Positions 27,363 to 37,077 of a stretch of 49,649 nucleotides of DNA are shown here, piece by piece. This DNA comes from Halocatena pleomorpha (GTDB lineage: Archaea > Halobacteriota > Halobacteria > Halobacteriales > Haloarculaceae). The DNA lies in assembly GCF_003862495.1 (NCBI RefSeq), contig NZ_RRCH01000027.1:1-49649 (forward strand), in the 5' to 3' direction. The translations under genes and the position numbers were made by a program. Under the pieces are notes generated by a model. It searched no databases. It worked only from the letters and a program-made list of their open reading frames with translations, and was not told the DNA's origin. Numbering within the stretch: the stretch's first letter is position 1; each line of letters begins with the position of its first letter.

Positions 27363-28319
27363 ATGAGTCTCCGACGGTTCATACTGCATCGGATTCTCTC
27401 GATCGTCCCGATCCTGTTCGGCGTCTCGGTGATCACGTTCGGACTGTTCCATCTCACGCCGGGCGATCCCATCAGCCAGATGGTCGCGCTGAATCCGGAT
27501 ATCACAGCGGCCGAAGAGGCCCGGATACGGGCACAGTACGGACTTGACGGCCCGGTGTACCAGCAGTACATGACGTGGATGGGCAACGTCCTGACTGGCG
27601 ACTTCGGGACAGTCATCAAGAACAACCGCGAGGTTTCGGCGGTTGTCATGGCTCGGTTGCCAGAAACAATCGCGCTCGGCCTGTTCGGCTGGGCGTTCGG
27701 TCTCATTATCGCCATTCCGACGGGGATCTACGCGGCGGTGAACAAAGGCAAGCTTGGCGACACAGCGAGTCGATTCGTCGCGCTGTCAGGCATCTCGATC
27801 CCGAACTTCTGGTTGGGATTGATGCTCATCCTGATCGGCGCGCTCTGGTTGGACCTCTGGCCGGTGCTCGCGCCCTCGCGGCTCCCGTTGTGGCATCCGA
27901 AGATGCTGTGGTACCTCATTCTCCCTGGATTGACGATCGGCACCGCGTCGGCGGCGTCGATCATGCGCGTCATGCGCACCTCGATGGCAGAAGAGATGAA
28001 CAAGGAGTACGTGACCGCCGCACGGGCGAAGGGGCTCCCCGAACGGCAGGTGGTGCTCAAACACGTCCTACGGAATTCGTTGATCTCGGTCGTCACGCTC
28101 GCAGCGACCCTCACAGCGAGTATCGTCGCCGGTTCGGTCGTCGTCGAAGTCGTGTTCAACTGGCCGGGACTAGGCAAGGAATTCATCGACGCGATCAACG
28201 CCCGAGAGATCAACCTCTTGATGGCGATCACCTTGTTCACCGGCGTGTTCATCATTCTGGCGAATCTGCTCGCAGACATCCTCTATGCGGCGTTGGATCC
28301 ACGAATTAGATACGAGTAA
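27363..28319 (+). CDS. ABC transporter permease, DppB type
   Basis: This 318-residue protein has six predicted helices. Its N-terminus RRFILHRILSIVPILFGVSV and external loop HLTPGDPISQMV are canonical for DppB. The helix series includes PNFWLGLMLILIG, and the coupling-helix stretch is EYVTAARAKGLPERQVVLKH. It ends NLLADILYAALDPRIRYE as in most DppB proteins. Three bases separate it from the next permease gene, so translation is probably coupled. Confidence 0.95.
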   Translation: MSLRRFILHRILSIVPILFGVSVITFGLFHLTPGDPISQMVALNPDITAAEEARIRAQYGLDGPVYQQYMTWMGNVLTGDFGTVIKNNREVSAVVMARLPETIALGLFGWAFGLIIAIPTGIYAAVNKGKLGDTASRFVALSGISIPNFWLGLMLILIGALWLDLWPVLAPSRLPLWHPKMLWYLILPGLTIGTASAASIMRVMRTSMAEEMNKEYVTAARAKGLPERQVVLKHVLRNSLISVVTLAATLTASIVAGSVVVEVVFNWPGLGKEFIDAINAREINLLMAITLFTGVFIILANLLADILYAALDPRIRYE

Positions 28320-28322
28320 CAC

Positions 28323-29357
28323 ATGTCTACAAAACGAGGCCGAATTCGGATTTCGGGATTCGACGCGGATCAGGTCGAATCACGCGATCCGTTATCAGAC
28401 TGGACAGCGGACAGCGAGGTAACGACAGAGAGCCGATGGCGTCGCGGTTGGAAGCGGTTCAAGCGCAACCGCTCAGCGATGGTCGGGGTCGCGGTCGTGG
28501 CGGTGTTATCAATCGCCGCCCTGCTCGCCCGACCGATCACCGTGGCGGGGGTCCCGATTCAGCCGATCGCGTTAGCGCCGTACGAACCATCGACGATCCT
28601 CTATTTACAGGACCCTACCGTCGAGGTGTACGATCCGCCGTCGCTGTCTCATCCCATGGGAATCGACGACTCGGGACGAGATCTGTTTTCACGGATCCTG
28701 TACGGCGGCCGGTACAGCATCTCGATCGGGTTCGTCGTTGTCGTACTCACAGCGGGTTTCGGAACCATCTACGGCGCTGTTTCAGGGTACTATGGTGGTT
28801 GGGTTGATGAGATCATGATGCGGATCGTAGATACGATCTACGCGTTTCCGGGACTGGTGTTGGCACTAATCATCGTCACGATCCTCGGCGGGGGGTACTG
28901 GCAGCTCGTGCTCGCGTTCACCGTGTTCGGGTGGGCGAGCTACGGCCGCCTCGTCCGGGGTGAAGTGCTGTCGATCAAGGAAAACGAGTACGTGATGGCA
29001 GCGAAAGCCCTTGGTGCACGGGATCGGTGGGTGATCTTGCGACACATCATTCCGAACGCGATCCCACCACTGCTCGTGGTCGCCTCACTCAACATCGGGA
29101 CCGTCGTGATCGGCGTTGCGGCACTCGGCTTTCTTGGGCTTGGTATGCCGCCCGGCACCGCCGAGTGGGGAACGATGCTGGATGCGACCCGCGAGACGCT
29201 CATCCAAGGACCGGACGGACAGATCCCATGGTGGGCAACGGTGTATCCGGGAATGGCGATCTTCCTGTTCGTGATGGCGATGAACATGATCGGTGACGGC
29301 ATCAACGACGCGCTTGATGCCCAAGCAGCGACGATGGACGACCAAGGTGGTGCCTGA
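28323..29357 (+). CDS. ABC transporter permease, DppC type
   Basis: This 344-residue protein has an N-terminal tail with the Arg/Lys-rich segment RWRRGWKRFKRNRSAM next to the first helix. The extracytoplasmic loop HPMGIDDSGRDLFSRILYGGR is the classic DppC signature. Coupling-helix region: EYVMAAKALGARDRWVILRH. It forms the heterodimeric channel with the preceding gene product. The last base of its TGA is the first base of the next ATG (TGATG at 29355-29359). Confidence 0.95.
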   Translation: MSTKRGRIRISGFDADQVESRDPLSDWTADSEVTTESRWRRGWKRFKRNRSAMVGVAVVAVLSIAALLARPITVAGVPIQPIALAPYEPSTILYLQDPTVEVYDPPSLSHPMGIDDSGRDLFSRILYGGRYSISIGFVVVVLTAGFGTIYGAVSGYYGGWVDEIMMRIVDTIYAFPGLVLALIIVTILGGGYWQLVLAFTVFGWASYGRLVRGEVLSIKENEYVMAAKALGARDRWVILRHIIPNAIPPLLVVASLNIGTVVIGVAALGFLGLGMPPGTAEWGTMLDATRETLIQGPDGQIPWWATVYPGMAIFLFVMAMNMIGDGINDALDAQAATMDDQGGA

Positions 29358-30427
29358 TGGCGCTACTCGAAGTCGAGGATCTGACTGTCGAGTTCTACAC
29401 CCAGGAGGGCGTCGTCACCGCTGTCGACGGGTTGAGCTACTCCATCGAGCGTGGAGAAATGTTCGGCGTCGTCGGTGAAAGCGGGGCGGGAAAGAGCGTG
29501 ACTGCCCTCTCATTGATGCGACTCATCGAGCGTCCGGGACGGATCACGAGCGGCGAAATCCGGTTTAAGGATCAGAACATTCTCGAAATGACCGAGTCAG
29601 GGGTCCGTTCGATCCGTGGCAGCGAGATTGCGATGGTGTTTCAAGACGCCCAGACCGCACTCAACCCGGTGTACACCGTGGGTGAACAGATCTCGGAAGC
29701 GATCCGTCACCACCTTGATTACGACGACCACGCGGCAAAAGAGCGAGCGATCCAACTGCTCGATACGGTGAATATCCCGGACGCGGAGTCGCGGTACTCT
29801 GATTATCCGCACGAGTTTTCCGGTGGGATGCAACAGCGGGCCGTGATCGCTATGGCGCTTTCGTGCGATCCGGAGCTGCTCATCTGCGACGAGCCAACGA
29901 CCGCGCTTGACGTGACCATCGAAGCTCAGATCTTAGCCGAGATCGAGGAACTGGCCGAGGAGTTCGACACCGCGGTTCAGTTGATCACCCACGACTTGGG
30001 CGTTATCGCAGAGATCTGTGATCGAGTAATGGTGATGTACGCGGGCAAACCCGTGGAAAAAGCCCCCGTCGAGGAGCTGTACTACGATCCGAAACACCCC
30101 TACACGGTCGGACTGATGAGTTCGATCCCACGCGTCGGTGATAACCGTGATCGCCTCCAGACGATTCCTGGAACCATGCCGGATCTCGTGGAACTCCCGC
30201 CGGGCTGTAGCTTCCATCCACGGTGTCCGTTCGCTGAAGAGAGCTGCTCGCGCACAGAACCCTCGCTGACCAACGTCGAAACCGGACAGGCAGACCACGG
30301 TGATCATCTCGCGGCCTGTCTCGAATACACCGGTGGTCTCACAGGAGAATTAGATTACGAAGTCGTTGTTGAACAGACGGATGCGGTAGAAAAACCCAAC
30401 CAGCTCGGAGATGATCAGAATGTCTGA
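29357..30427 (+). CDS. ABC transporter ATP-binding protein, DppD type
   Basis: This 356-residue protein has Walker A GESGAGKS (near residue 41), Q-loop MVFQDAQTALNPVYTV, signature FSGGMQQR, Walker B LLICDEPTTALDVT and switch His in LITHDLG. The C-terminal Cys-containing domain (PGCSFHPRCPFAEESC) is intact, with further Cys in AACLEY. It overlaps the next gene by 17 bases if that gene starts at 30411. Cytoplasmic ATPase of the second importer. Confidence 0.95.
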   Translation: MALLEVEDLTVEFYTQEGVVTAVDGLSYSIERGEMFGVVGESGAGKSVTALSLMRLIERPGRITSGEIRFKDQNILEMTESGVRSIRGSEIAMVFQDAQTALNPVYTVGEQISEAIRHHLDYDDHAAKERAIQLLDTVNIPDAESRYSDYPHEFSGGMQQRAVIAMALSCDPELLICDEPTTALDVTIEAQILAEIEELAEEFDTAVQLITHDLGVIAEICDRVMVMYAGKPVEKAPVEELYYDPKHPYTVGLMSSIPRVGDNRDRLQTIPGTMPDLVELPPGCSFHPRCPFAEESCSRTEPSLTNVETGQADHGDHLAACLEYTGGLTGELDYEVVVEQTDAVEKPNQLGDDQNV

Positions 30428-31754
30428 TACATCAGACCCGATCCTGCGGATCGAGGGACTGAAGAAGTATTACGATACATCGAGCGGCTTCGTTGACAGC
30501 TTGCTCGGGCGGGGCCAGACGGTGAAAGCGGTTGACGACGTTGCTCTCAAGCTGCACGAAGGCGAGACGCTTGGGGTCGTGGGCGAAAGCGGGTGTGGCA
30601 AAACGACTCTCGGTCGATCGATCCTTCGGTTGATAGAGCCGACCGACGGAAACGTGTACTACCGTGGCGAGGAGTTGACGGACGTTTCGAGCACGCGGCT
30701 CCGGCGTCTTAAAACGGATCTGCAGTACATCTTTCAAGATCCGTTCGCCAGCTTGGATCCCCGGATGACAGTGGGCGACATCATCGGTGAACCGCTCGAT
30801 GTCCACGGAATTGCGACGGGAGAAGAGCGCATCGATCGGATCGGCGAACTGCTCGAAACCGTCGGGTTGAGCGCGAACTACACCCGGCGCTACCCACACG
30901 AATTCTCGGGGGGGCAGCGCCAGCGCATCGGGATCGCCCGCGCGCTGGCCGTCGATCCAGAGATCATCGTCTGTGACGAGCCGGTGAGCGCGCTTGACGT
31001 GAGTGTACAAGCCCAGATCCTTAATCTATTAGACGACCTTCAAGAAGAATTCGGACTGTCGTACATCTTCATCGCGCACGATCTGAGTGTCGTGGAGCAC
31101 ATTTCTGATCGGGTCGCCGTGATGTATCTCGGGGAGATCGCAGAAGTCGGACCGACCGAAGCGGTGTTCTCACCACCCCACCACCCCTACACAGAGGCCC
31201 TGTTGTCAGCGATCCCCGAACCCGATCCACTGTGGGAAGGCGATCGGATCACCCTCTCGGGTACCGTGCCATCACCGATCGATCCGCCGTCTGGCTGCCG
31301 GTTTCACACGCGGTGCCCACGGATCATACAACCGGACGAGTTCGATCTCACGCAAACTGAGTGGCGCTCGATCGTAGATCTCAAACTGCACGCGAGCGAC
31401 GCGAAGAGCGTCAAATCACTCACCACTACGGAAGAGGGGTCGGTGGATATTGACCTCTCGGCTGTGTCGAACGACCAACTTGACAGGCTGGTCCGTGCGG
31501 AGTTCTCGCTGCCCGGTGAGCTGAGCGATCCCGAGGCAGAAACAATTCTCTCGGCAGCGATCGATCGTCTTCATGCAGGCGAGATCGCGGCCGCAACCGA
31601 TCGGCTCGGGGCGTTCGTCTCTCCGTGTGAACGCCACTCACCGGAACAGTATCGATCCGACGATACGCACCGAATCGCCTGCTTGCTGTACGAACAGGGG
31701 TTCGATAGCAGTGGTGACTCAGCCGGTGGGACCGACGCCGTCGTCGAGAACTAA
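30411..31754 (+). CDS. ABC transporter ATP-binding protein, DppF type, with extended C-terminal domain
   Basis: This 447-residue protein (or 444 from the ATG at 30420) has Walker [10 protein letters not shown]-loop [13 protein letters not shown], signature FSGGQRQRI, Walker [15 protein letters not shown] and FIAHDLS all present. It is about 100 residues longer than usual. The Cys motif [10 protein letters not shown] is separated from its second half ([20 protein letters not shown]) by an acidic, helical stretch of about 110 residues, which I believe is a haloarchaeal feature of DppF proteins. Last gene of the transporter operon. Confidence 0.93.
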   Translation: MIRMSDTSDPILRIEGLKKYYDTSSGFVDSLLGRGQTVKAVDDVALKLHEGETLGVVGESGCGKTTLGRSILRLIEPTDGNVYYRGEELTDVSSTRLRRLKTDLQYIFQDPFASLDPRMTVGDIIGEPLDVHGIATGEERIDRIGELLETVGLSANYTRRYPHEFSGGQRQRIGIARALAVDPEIIVCDEPVSALDVSVQAQILNLLDDLQEEFGLSYIFIAHDLSVVEHISDRVAVMYLGEIAEVGPTEAVFSPPHHPYTEALLSAIPEPDPLWEGDRITLSGTVPSPIDPPSGCRFHTRCPRIIQPDEFDLTQTEWRSIVDLKLHASDAKSVKSLTTTEEGSVDIDLSAVSNDQLDRLVRAEFSLPGELSDPEAETILSAAIDRLHAGEIAAATDRLGAFVSPCERHSPEQYRSDDTHRIACLLYEQGFDSSGDSAGGTDAVVEN

Positions 31755-31795
31755 CCGCTCCGAACGTTTTAGTCGACATAACGCTTGGAAAGGGT

Positions 31796-32338
31796 ATGCG
31801 TCGGATCTACGAGTCCGAGGCCCTCCACCGGGACGACGAAGAGCAGTTCACTCCGAACCAGCGACGCTCCGAGACGCCGTTTCAAGCGATGCCGTCGGTG
31901 AACACCACGGCGCTGAGCCGACGGTTGCTTCCCAACTGGCTCCGCAATCGAGCCGTCTCGGTATCGGTGTCGACACCCCGCGAAGAGTTCCCGCTGGGGA
32001 CGACGATCCCGTTTCGGGTCACGATGGCCAACGCGCTGCCGGTTCCGGTCACATTCCGAACGCGCTCACCGATCCTGTGGACGTGGGACATCGATGGCGA
32101 AACCAAAGCAACACGCACACAGATTCGGGAGCCACCCGACGAACCGGGAGAGTTTCGGTTCGAGCGTGGCGAACGCAAACGGTTCAAACGACGGTGGAAA
32201 CAACTGTTTCGTGTCTCGGCGTCAGAATGGACGCCCGCTGAGCCGGGCGAGTACACGATCGGCGCGGGACTCAACGTCGATAATGCTGTCCAACGGGGAT
32301 TGTACGACCAAACGACGGTTCGCGTCTCGGACGCGTGA
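31796..32338 (+). CDS. BsuPI-like beta-sandwich protein, function unknown
   Basis: This 180-residue protein has a basic N-terminus (about 55 residues) followed by a beta-rich domain. VSVSTPREEFPLGTTIPFRVTM, NALPVPVTFRTRSPILWTWDIDG and the closing PAEPGEYTIGAGLNVDN resemble the BsuPI (intracellular proteinase inhibitor) domain. There is no signal peptide, so it is cytoplasmic. It starts 41 bases after the importer operon. Its stop abuts that of the opposite gene in a shared TGATCA. Protease inhibition is not demonstrated for archaeal members. Confidence 0.65.
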   Translation: MRRIYESEALHRDDEEQFTPNQRRSETPFQAMPSVNTTALSRRLLPNWLRNRAVSVSVSTPREEFPLGTTIPFRVTMANALPVPVTFRTRSPILWTWDIDGETKATRTQIREPPDEPGEFRFERGERKRFKRRWKQLFRVSASEWTPAEPGEYTIGAGLNVDNAVQRGLYDQTTVRVSDA

Positions 32339-34312
32339 TCAACCTTCCGAATAGAGATCCGCGATTCGTTCCTCGTAGCGCTGTACGATCGCGCGGCGTT
32401 TTTTCTTCAGCGAGGGCGTGAGCAAACCGTTTTGCGGTGTCCATCGTTCAGGGACGAGTTCGAACAGTTTGATCTGCTCTTCGGACTGGAACCGGCGATT
32501 GACCGCGTTCACTTCTTCGACGATCCACCGTTGGACCCGTTTATCGTGACACAGTCGCTCCCGACGGCTGGGAAGTCGGATTCCTTCTCGATCAGCCCAT
32601 CGACGGATTTCCTCGAAGTTCGGAACGATGAGTGCGCTGATGAACTTCTCGTTGTCGCCAATGATCATGATCTGTTCGACGCGGTCACTAGTTGCAAAGG
32701 CGTTTTCGATTGGTTCGGGAGCGACGTTCTTGCCCGTCGAAAGAACGAGTAGCTGTTTGAGTCGGTCGTGGAAGATGAGATATCCGTCGTCGGTCAGCTC
32801 CACGATGTCGCCAGTCCGAAACCAGCCGTCCTCGGTGAAGGCGGTTTCAGTGGCATGAGGATCTTGCCAGTAGCCGCCCGTGACGTTTGCGCCACGAACG
32901 AGAAGTTCACCGATCTCGCTCGTGGAGTGCTGTTTCCGGCTCTCATCGATCTGTGAATCATCGAGAGACACCTCCACGCCAGGGAGTGGCGGTCCGAGCG
33001 TGCCCGGTCTGGGCTCCTCGATCGGATTGACGCTCACGACGGGAGCGGCCTCCGTGAGACCGTACCCTTCATAAATCGTTAATCCCATCCCGTCGAACAG
33101 TTGAGAGAGTTCCATCGAGAGACTCCCACCGCCACTGATGAATCCGTCGACGCCACCACCGAGCTCCTCCCGGACGGTGCTGTACACCAATCGGTCAGCG
33201 AGCGCGTGTTTGAGTCGGTGGAGGATGCTATACTCCGAGCGCTGTGAATGCTCCCTAGCGACGCCGAGCGCCCAATCGAAGATGTGCTCTTTGAGTCGCG
33301 ATCCCTGTGCCTGTTCCTGCATGGAATCGTAAATGCGTTCATACACCCGAGGAACGCTCGTCAGCCCGTCCGGACGGATCTTCCTGATGTCTTCTGCTAC
33401 TGTTTCCGGCGACTCAGCGTAGGCGACTGTCCCTCCCGATGCGAACATGGTGAAATGTCCCACAGTCCGTTCGAACACGTGGGCGAGTGGGAGAAACGAG
33501 AGAGACGTTGTGTCCTCGTCGAAGACGAACATATCATCGGGCTTGTCCGGTCGCGGCCCACCTCGCTTTCGAATCCCGCTGACGTTGGCTTGGAGGTTCT
33601 GATGTGTGAGTTTGACGCCCTTGGGCTGTCCAGTCGTTCCCGACGTGTAAATGATGGTCGCTAAATCGTCCGTCGACTGGGAGCTGAGCCACGTTTCGGG
33701 CTGGGACGGCTGTGAATTCTGTTCTCCACGGCGATACAACGCTCCGAGCGTGAGGATGTCCTCACGGGTCTCCGCCAGAGAGGAGTCGTCCATGACGATG
33801 AGAAACCGAAGATCGAGATCGCCTTCGACCGTGAGAACACGCTCCAACAGCTCTTCGTTTTCCACGATCAGACCGACCGCGCCGGAATCGGAAAGAAGAT
33901 ACTGCATCTGTTTTGTCGATGACTCGGTGTAGACGGTTGTCACGACTGCACCAGCCATCAACAGTGCAAAATCAACCTGTGCCCACTCCATACGCGTATC
34001 AGAGAAAACGGCAACCCGTTCACCCGGTTCGATACCAAGTGTGCGAATCCCGGCTGCGAGCGTGTGGACGATCTGTTGCATCTCGTCGTAAGTCAACTGT
34101 GCGTATTGCCCGGCTTCCGAGGCGTCGATCACACCCGCTGAAACGAGCGACCGATCGTATATTCCCCCTTTGTACCGCTGTGCGGGCTGGTCGCGGTTGG
34201 CGCTGGCACTCCTCTCGAACGACTGGCCCATTGTCGCTGCTTCGATAACCGCATCATCATACTCTTGTTCGGATTCCCACCACTCAGCACTCGGTTCTGC
34301 TCGACCGCTCAT
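32339..34312 (-). CDS. AMP-forming long-chain acyl-CoA synthetase (ACSL-like)
   Basis: This 657-residue protein is a full-length member of the adenylate-forming superfamily. The P-loop is YTSGTTGQPKGVKLTH (about residue 225). IYEGYGLTEAAPVVSVN, the GWFRTGDIVEL hinge and DRLKQLLVLSTGKNVAPEPIE (A8 and A10 region) follow, with the AMP-forming Lys expected near the C-terminal domain. The TLGPPLPGVEVSL loop and the size match long-chain acyl-CoA ligases. It activates fatty acids to acyl-CoA via acyl-AMP in the cytoplasm. The symporter gene upstream on the same strand starts a possible shared transcript with a 68-base spacer. Confidence 0.92.
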   Translation of the reverse strand: MSGRAEPSAEWWESEQEYDDAVIEAATMGQSFERSASANRDQPAQRYKGGIYDRSLVSAGVIDASEAGQYAQLTYDEMQQIVHTLAAGIRTLGIEPGERVAVFSDTRMEWAQVDFALLMAGAVVTTVYTESSTKQMQYLLSDSGAVGLIVENEELLERVLTVEGDLDLRFLIVMDDSSLAETREDILTLGALYRRGEQNSQPSQPETWLSSQSTDDLATIIYTSGTTGQPKGVKLTHQNLQANVSGIRKRGGPRPDKPDDMFVFDEDTTSLSFLPLAHVFERTVGHFTMFASGGTVAYAESPETVAEDIRKIRPDGLTSVPRVYERIYDSMQEQAQGSRLKEHIFDWALGVAREHSQRSEYSILHRLKHALADRLVYSTVREELGGGVDGFISGGGSLSMELSQLFDGMGLTIYEGYGLTEAAPVVSVNPIEEPRPGTLGPPLPGVEVSLDDSQIDESRKQHSTSEIGELLVRGANVTGGYWQDPHATETAFTEDGWFRTGDIVELTDDGYLIFHDRLKQLLVLSTGKNVAPEPIENAFATSDRVEQIMIIGDNEKFISALIVPNFEEIRRWADREGIRLPSRRERLCHDKRVQRWIVEEVNAVNRRFQSEEQIKLFELVPERWTPQNGLLTPSLKKKRRAIVQRYEERIADLYSEG

Positions 34313-34380
34313 TCTTGATAACGTGTATCCCCCACCAGATAACCGTTTAGTCTATAAGGACATATTACTGTTAGATAATT

Positions 34381-36579
34381 TTAAGAATGAAGCTCGCAAC
34401 CGTCGAGCGTGCGCTCTGTTCCTTGAATCGAATCGATTATCACGGCACCGCTTGGGCGTTCCACCACCCAGTAGAGTTTGTAGGCGTCAACCACGCGGGT
34501 AATCTCGGTCTCGGGGACATCAGCGAGCACTGAGGTCCGAAGCGTCCACTTAAACGCCTGACTGCGGGCCTTCTCGTCGGCTTGTCGTTGGTCAAGCTCG
34601 CTGGGCAGAACGATCACGTCCGAAACCGTTTGACCGCCAGTTTCAGGGATCATGTCGGCTCTCACTGCGAGTCGCCGGGAGCAGTCCACGCTGACGACGT
34701 GATCATCCGTATACGACGACATGAAGGGCCGATCGACATCGGTTTCGGTTTCGTACACACGGTGTGGATACGCGACCGCGATGACTCGGCCCGTGGACTC
34801 GTTCGTGACCATCTCTCGCGTGATTGCAGGCGGAAACACCGAGAGATCGGCGTGTTCGTGGTGTTCTCCGGTAACCGCTGGCTGTCCCGCGTCGACGGTC
34901 GTATTCTCCGCTGCGACGGCGGCAACGTGATTACGGACGTTATCAGCCTCGGTTATGACCTTCGGGTCGCTGGCCGTACTGGCGGCGACTGCGCCACCAT
35001 CAGTAGCATACTCGGGGGAATCGTCTTCTGAAAGTACGGCGGACAGTGGCTTATCGAACGTTGCGAACCGTTCGTCGACGCCATCCGGCGGGGACGTAAA
35101 CAGCGAAACGATCACGAGCGTGAGCACTGAGAGGACGAACGCCGGGAACAGTCCGTACACCGTAACGAGACCGTACCAGAATCCGGCTGACTCGGCGGGC
35201 ATCAGTCCGACTGCTTCCAAAACGGTCGGGAGTTGGGTCCACAGGATCATCGTGACCGTTCCGACGATCATGCTGGCGATCGATCCCTCAGCTGTGACGC
35301 GTTTCCACCAGAGCGTGGCGATGATCGTCGGGCCGATCGCCGCGCCTAGGCCGCCCCACGCGTAGTCGAGCACGAGTGTGTAGATTGGCGTGTTTCTAGC
35401 GAGGACTGCGAACGCCACGGACGCCACGCCCAAGCCAAGTGTCACATATCGGGAGTACCGAACGAGTTGTGCCTGTGTCGCGTCCCGATCGAAAAAGCCG
35501 TGGTAAACGTCCTCCACAACGGCACTGGTAGCGACAAGCAGCTGTGAATCCGCACTCGACATCATCGCTGCGAGCGCAGCCGCAAGCACGATTCCAGCGA
35601 GCACATCCGGCAGTAGATTGAGGGTCAACATTGGCATCACGGCGTCACCGTTCTCGATAGTCCCTCCGCCGAACACGGCGAGAGCGTACAGGCCGACGAA
35701 CGCCGCACCGATGTACGCGACGAACATGAACAGTTGTGCGACGAGCGCTGCCAGGCGAACGTTTTTCACTCGATCGATACCCATAAAGCGCACCATGATG
35801 TGGGGGTTGCCGGGGACCCCCAGTCCGATGGCGGCGTAGCTGATGATTCCGAACGCGGCCGCCCATCCGGTCGCCCCGGCCGTAATGCTCGTGAGACTGC
35901 TCCCGTTTTGAGCCAGCGCCTCGAACGGGAGACCGATGTCAATGAACGCGATGATCGGCAGCACGATGAACGCCATGAGGATTATCGTCCCTTGGAAGTA
36001 ATCGGACCACGCGACAGCGAAATAGCCACCGAGGAACGTGTAACCGATGACGATGACCCCGCCGACGACGATACCAACCAGCGGCTCGATGCCTGTCAGT
36101 ATCTGTAGCAACGTCCCCGCCGCGACGATTTGTGCACCGACGTAGCCACCTTCAAACAGCATGAGCACCACTGCGGAAACACCTTTGACACGGCCGGTGT
36201 CGTCACCGAGTCGGTGAGCGAAGAACGTCGGCAGCGTTACTGAGCGGACCAACTCCGTGTACTTCCGGAGCCGTTTCGCGATCGCTGCCCACGAGAACAG
36301 ATCTGCCGGAATCATCCCGAGCCCGTTCAAAAAAGCCATGATACCGGTTCCGTAGGCGTCTGCGGGGACACCGAGCGTGAGCCAACCGCTCATCTCCGAA
36401 GCACGCTCGGAAAAACCCGTCACAACGGGACCGATCTGGCGACCGCCGATAACGTAGTCCCCGACAGAATCCATGAACCGCGAGGTGTACAGTCCGATCC
36501 CGATAAGCACCAGCAGATACACGGCAAACGTTCCGAGTACCCAGACGCTCGCAGAACCAGCGATAGCGTCACTCGCCAT
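34381..36579 (-). CDS. Sodium/solute symporter (PutP/SSS family) with soluble C-terminal domain
   Basis: This 732-residue protein has as its first 500 residues the SSS transporter core with about 13 helices. VGDYVIGGRQIGPVVTGFSERASEMSGWL-like segments are typical of PutP (here split over 40-70), and later GVPGNPHIMVRFMG and MMSSADSQLLVATSAVVEDVY, where the Ser pair lines the sodium site, are preserved. Proline is the best-known substrate of this branch, but organic acids are also carried. Residues 520-732 form an unusual cytoplasmic extension: an Ala/Thr/Asp linker, then an alpha/beta domain with a DVIVLPSELDQRQADEKARS segment. I do not recognise that domain. It overlaps the tiny upstream gene by 11 bases. 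Confidence 0.88.
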   Translation of the reverse strand: MASDAIAGSASVWVLGTFAVYLLVLIGIGLYTSRFMDSVGDYVIGGRQIGPVVTGFSERASEMSGWLTLGVPADAYGTGIMAFLNGLGMIPADLFSWAAIAKRLRKYTELVRSVTLPTFFAHRLGDDTGRVKGVSAVVLMLFEGGYVGAQIVAAGTLLQILTGIEPLVGIVVGGVIVIGYTFLGGYFAVAWSDYFQGTIILMAFIVLPIIAFIDIGLPFEALAQNGSSLTSITAGATGWAAAFGIISYAAIGLGVPGNPHIMVRFMGIDRVKNVRLAALVAQLFMFVAYIGAAFVGLYALAVFGGGTIENGDAVMPMLTLNLLPDVLAGIVLAAALAAMMSSADSQLLVATSAVVEDVYHGFFDRDATQAQLVRYSRYVTLGLGVASVAFAVLARNTPIYTLVLDYAWGGLGAAIGPTIIATLWWKRVTAEGSIASMIVGTVTMILWTQLPTVLEAVGLMPAESAGFWYGLVTVYGLFPAFVLSVLTLVIVSLFTSPPDGVDERFATFDKPLSAVLSEDDSPEYATDGGAVAASTASDPKVITEADNVRNHVAAVAAENTTVDAGQPAVTGEHHEHADLSVFPPAITREMVTNESTGRVIAVAYPHRVYETETDVDRPFMSSYTDDHVVSVDCSRRLAVRADMIPETGGQTVSDVIVLPSELDQRQADEKARSQAFKWTLRTSVLADVPETEITRVVDAYKLYWVVERPSGAVIIDSIQGTERTLDGCELHS

Positions 36580-36715
36580 GTCTTTCCTCCGTGTAGCGCT
36601 TTCGAAGCCGTTGCTCGCGTTTGCCTTCCCAGACGTAGTATACGATCAACATACCGAAAAACACAACGTACGGCCCGACCATACCGATCCAGTCGATAGT
36701 ATTTATGGGCGCCAT
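36569..36715 (-). CDS. 48-residue single-helix protein preceding the symporter
   Basis: The ATG at 36715 opens a 48-codon frame that overlaps the symporter start: the symporter ATG lies in its last codons (ATGGCGAGTGA), implying coupled translation. MAPINTIDWIGMVGP leads into one membrane helix (about 12-29), followed by a strongly charged cytoplasmic tail (KREQRLRKRYTEERHGE). Small membrane proteins of this kind commonly precede SSS transporters and may aid assembly or stability. Family not named. Confidence 0.72.
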   Translation of the reverse strand: MAPINTIDWIGMVGPYVVFFGMLIVYYVWEGKREQRLRKRYTEERHGE

Positions 36716-37077
36716 TACAAACACAACAACTCATACATACGTTTCTACCTTCTGGTTAATGTTTTAAAACCTACCATTCCGTCCGGGTCGATCATGGGTC
36801 TGTAGTGCGAGTGGCATAGGTTGGCCTTCCGTTCGTACTCGAACCGCTAGCAACGTCCAGAAAAGCTGTGGGTGGATCGAATACGATTCACAGCGTACGA
36901 CCGTTCCGCTGTTGGGCACTGTCGGATCTATTCACAACGTTGTGTCTCTGGTCGGTGTGGCGCTGTGTGCAGGTAGACTGCGCTCGCGCACTACGACATT
37001 ATACATTGCCGCACATAGACACTACAGGCGTTTATATTGATATATACATGAATTAGAACAGTTTAAGAATTACTGGG
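36716..37077. other. Intergenic stretch before the 37078 gene
   Basis: About 360 bases lie between divergent transcription units. The first 70 bases are AT-rich with TTTTAAAA (36759-36766) and probably carry the symporter promoter. The last 50 bases hold a TATA-like run, TTTATATTGATATATA (37031-37046), for the rightward gene. The middle has no convincing gene, repeat or RNA. Confidence 0.5.
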
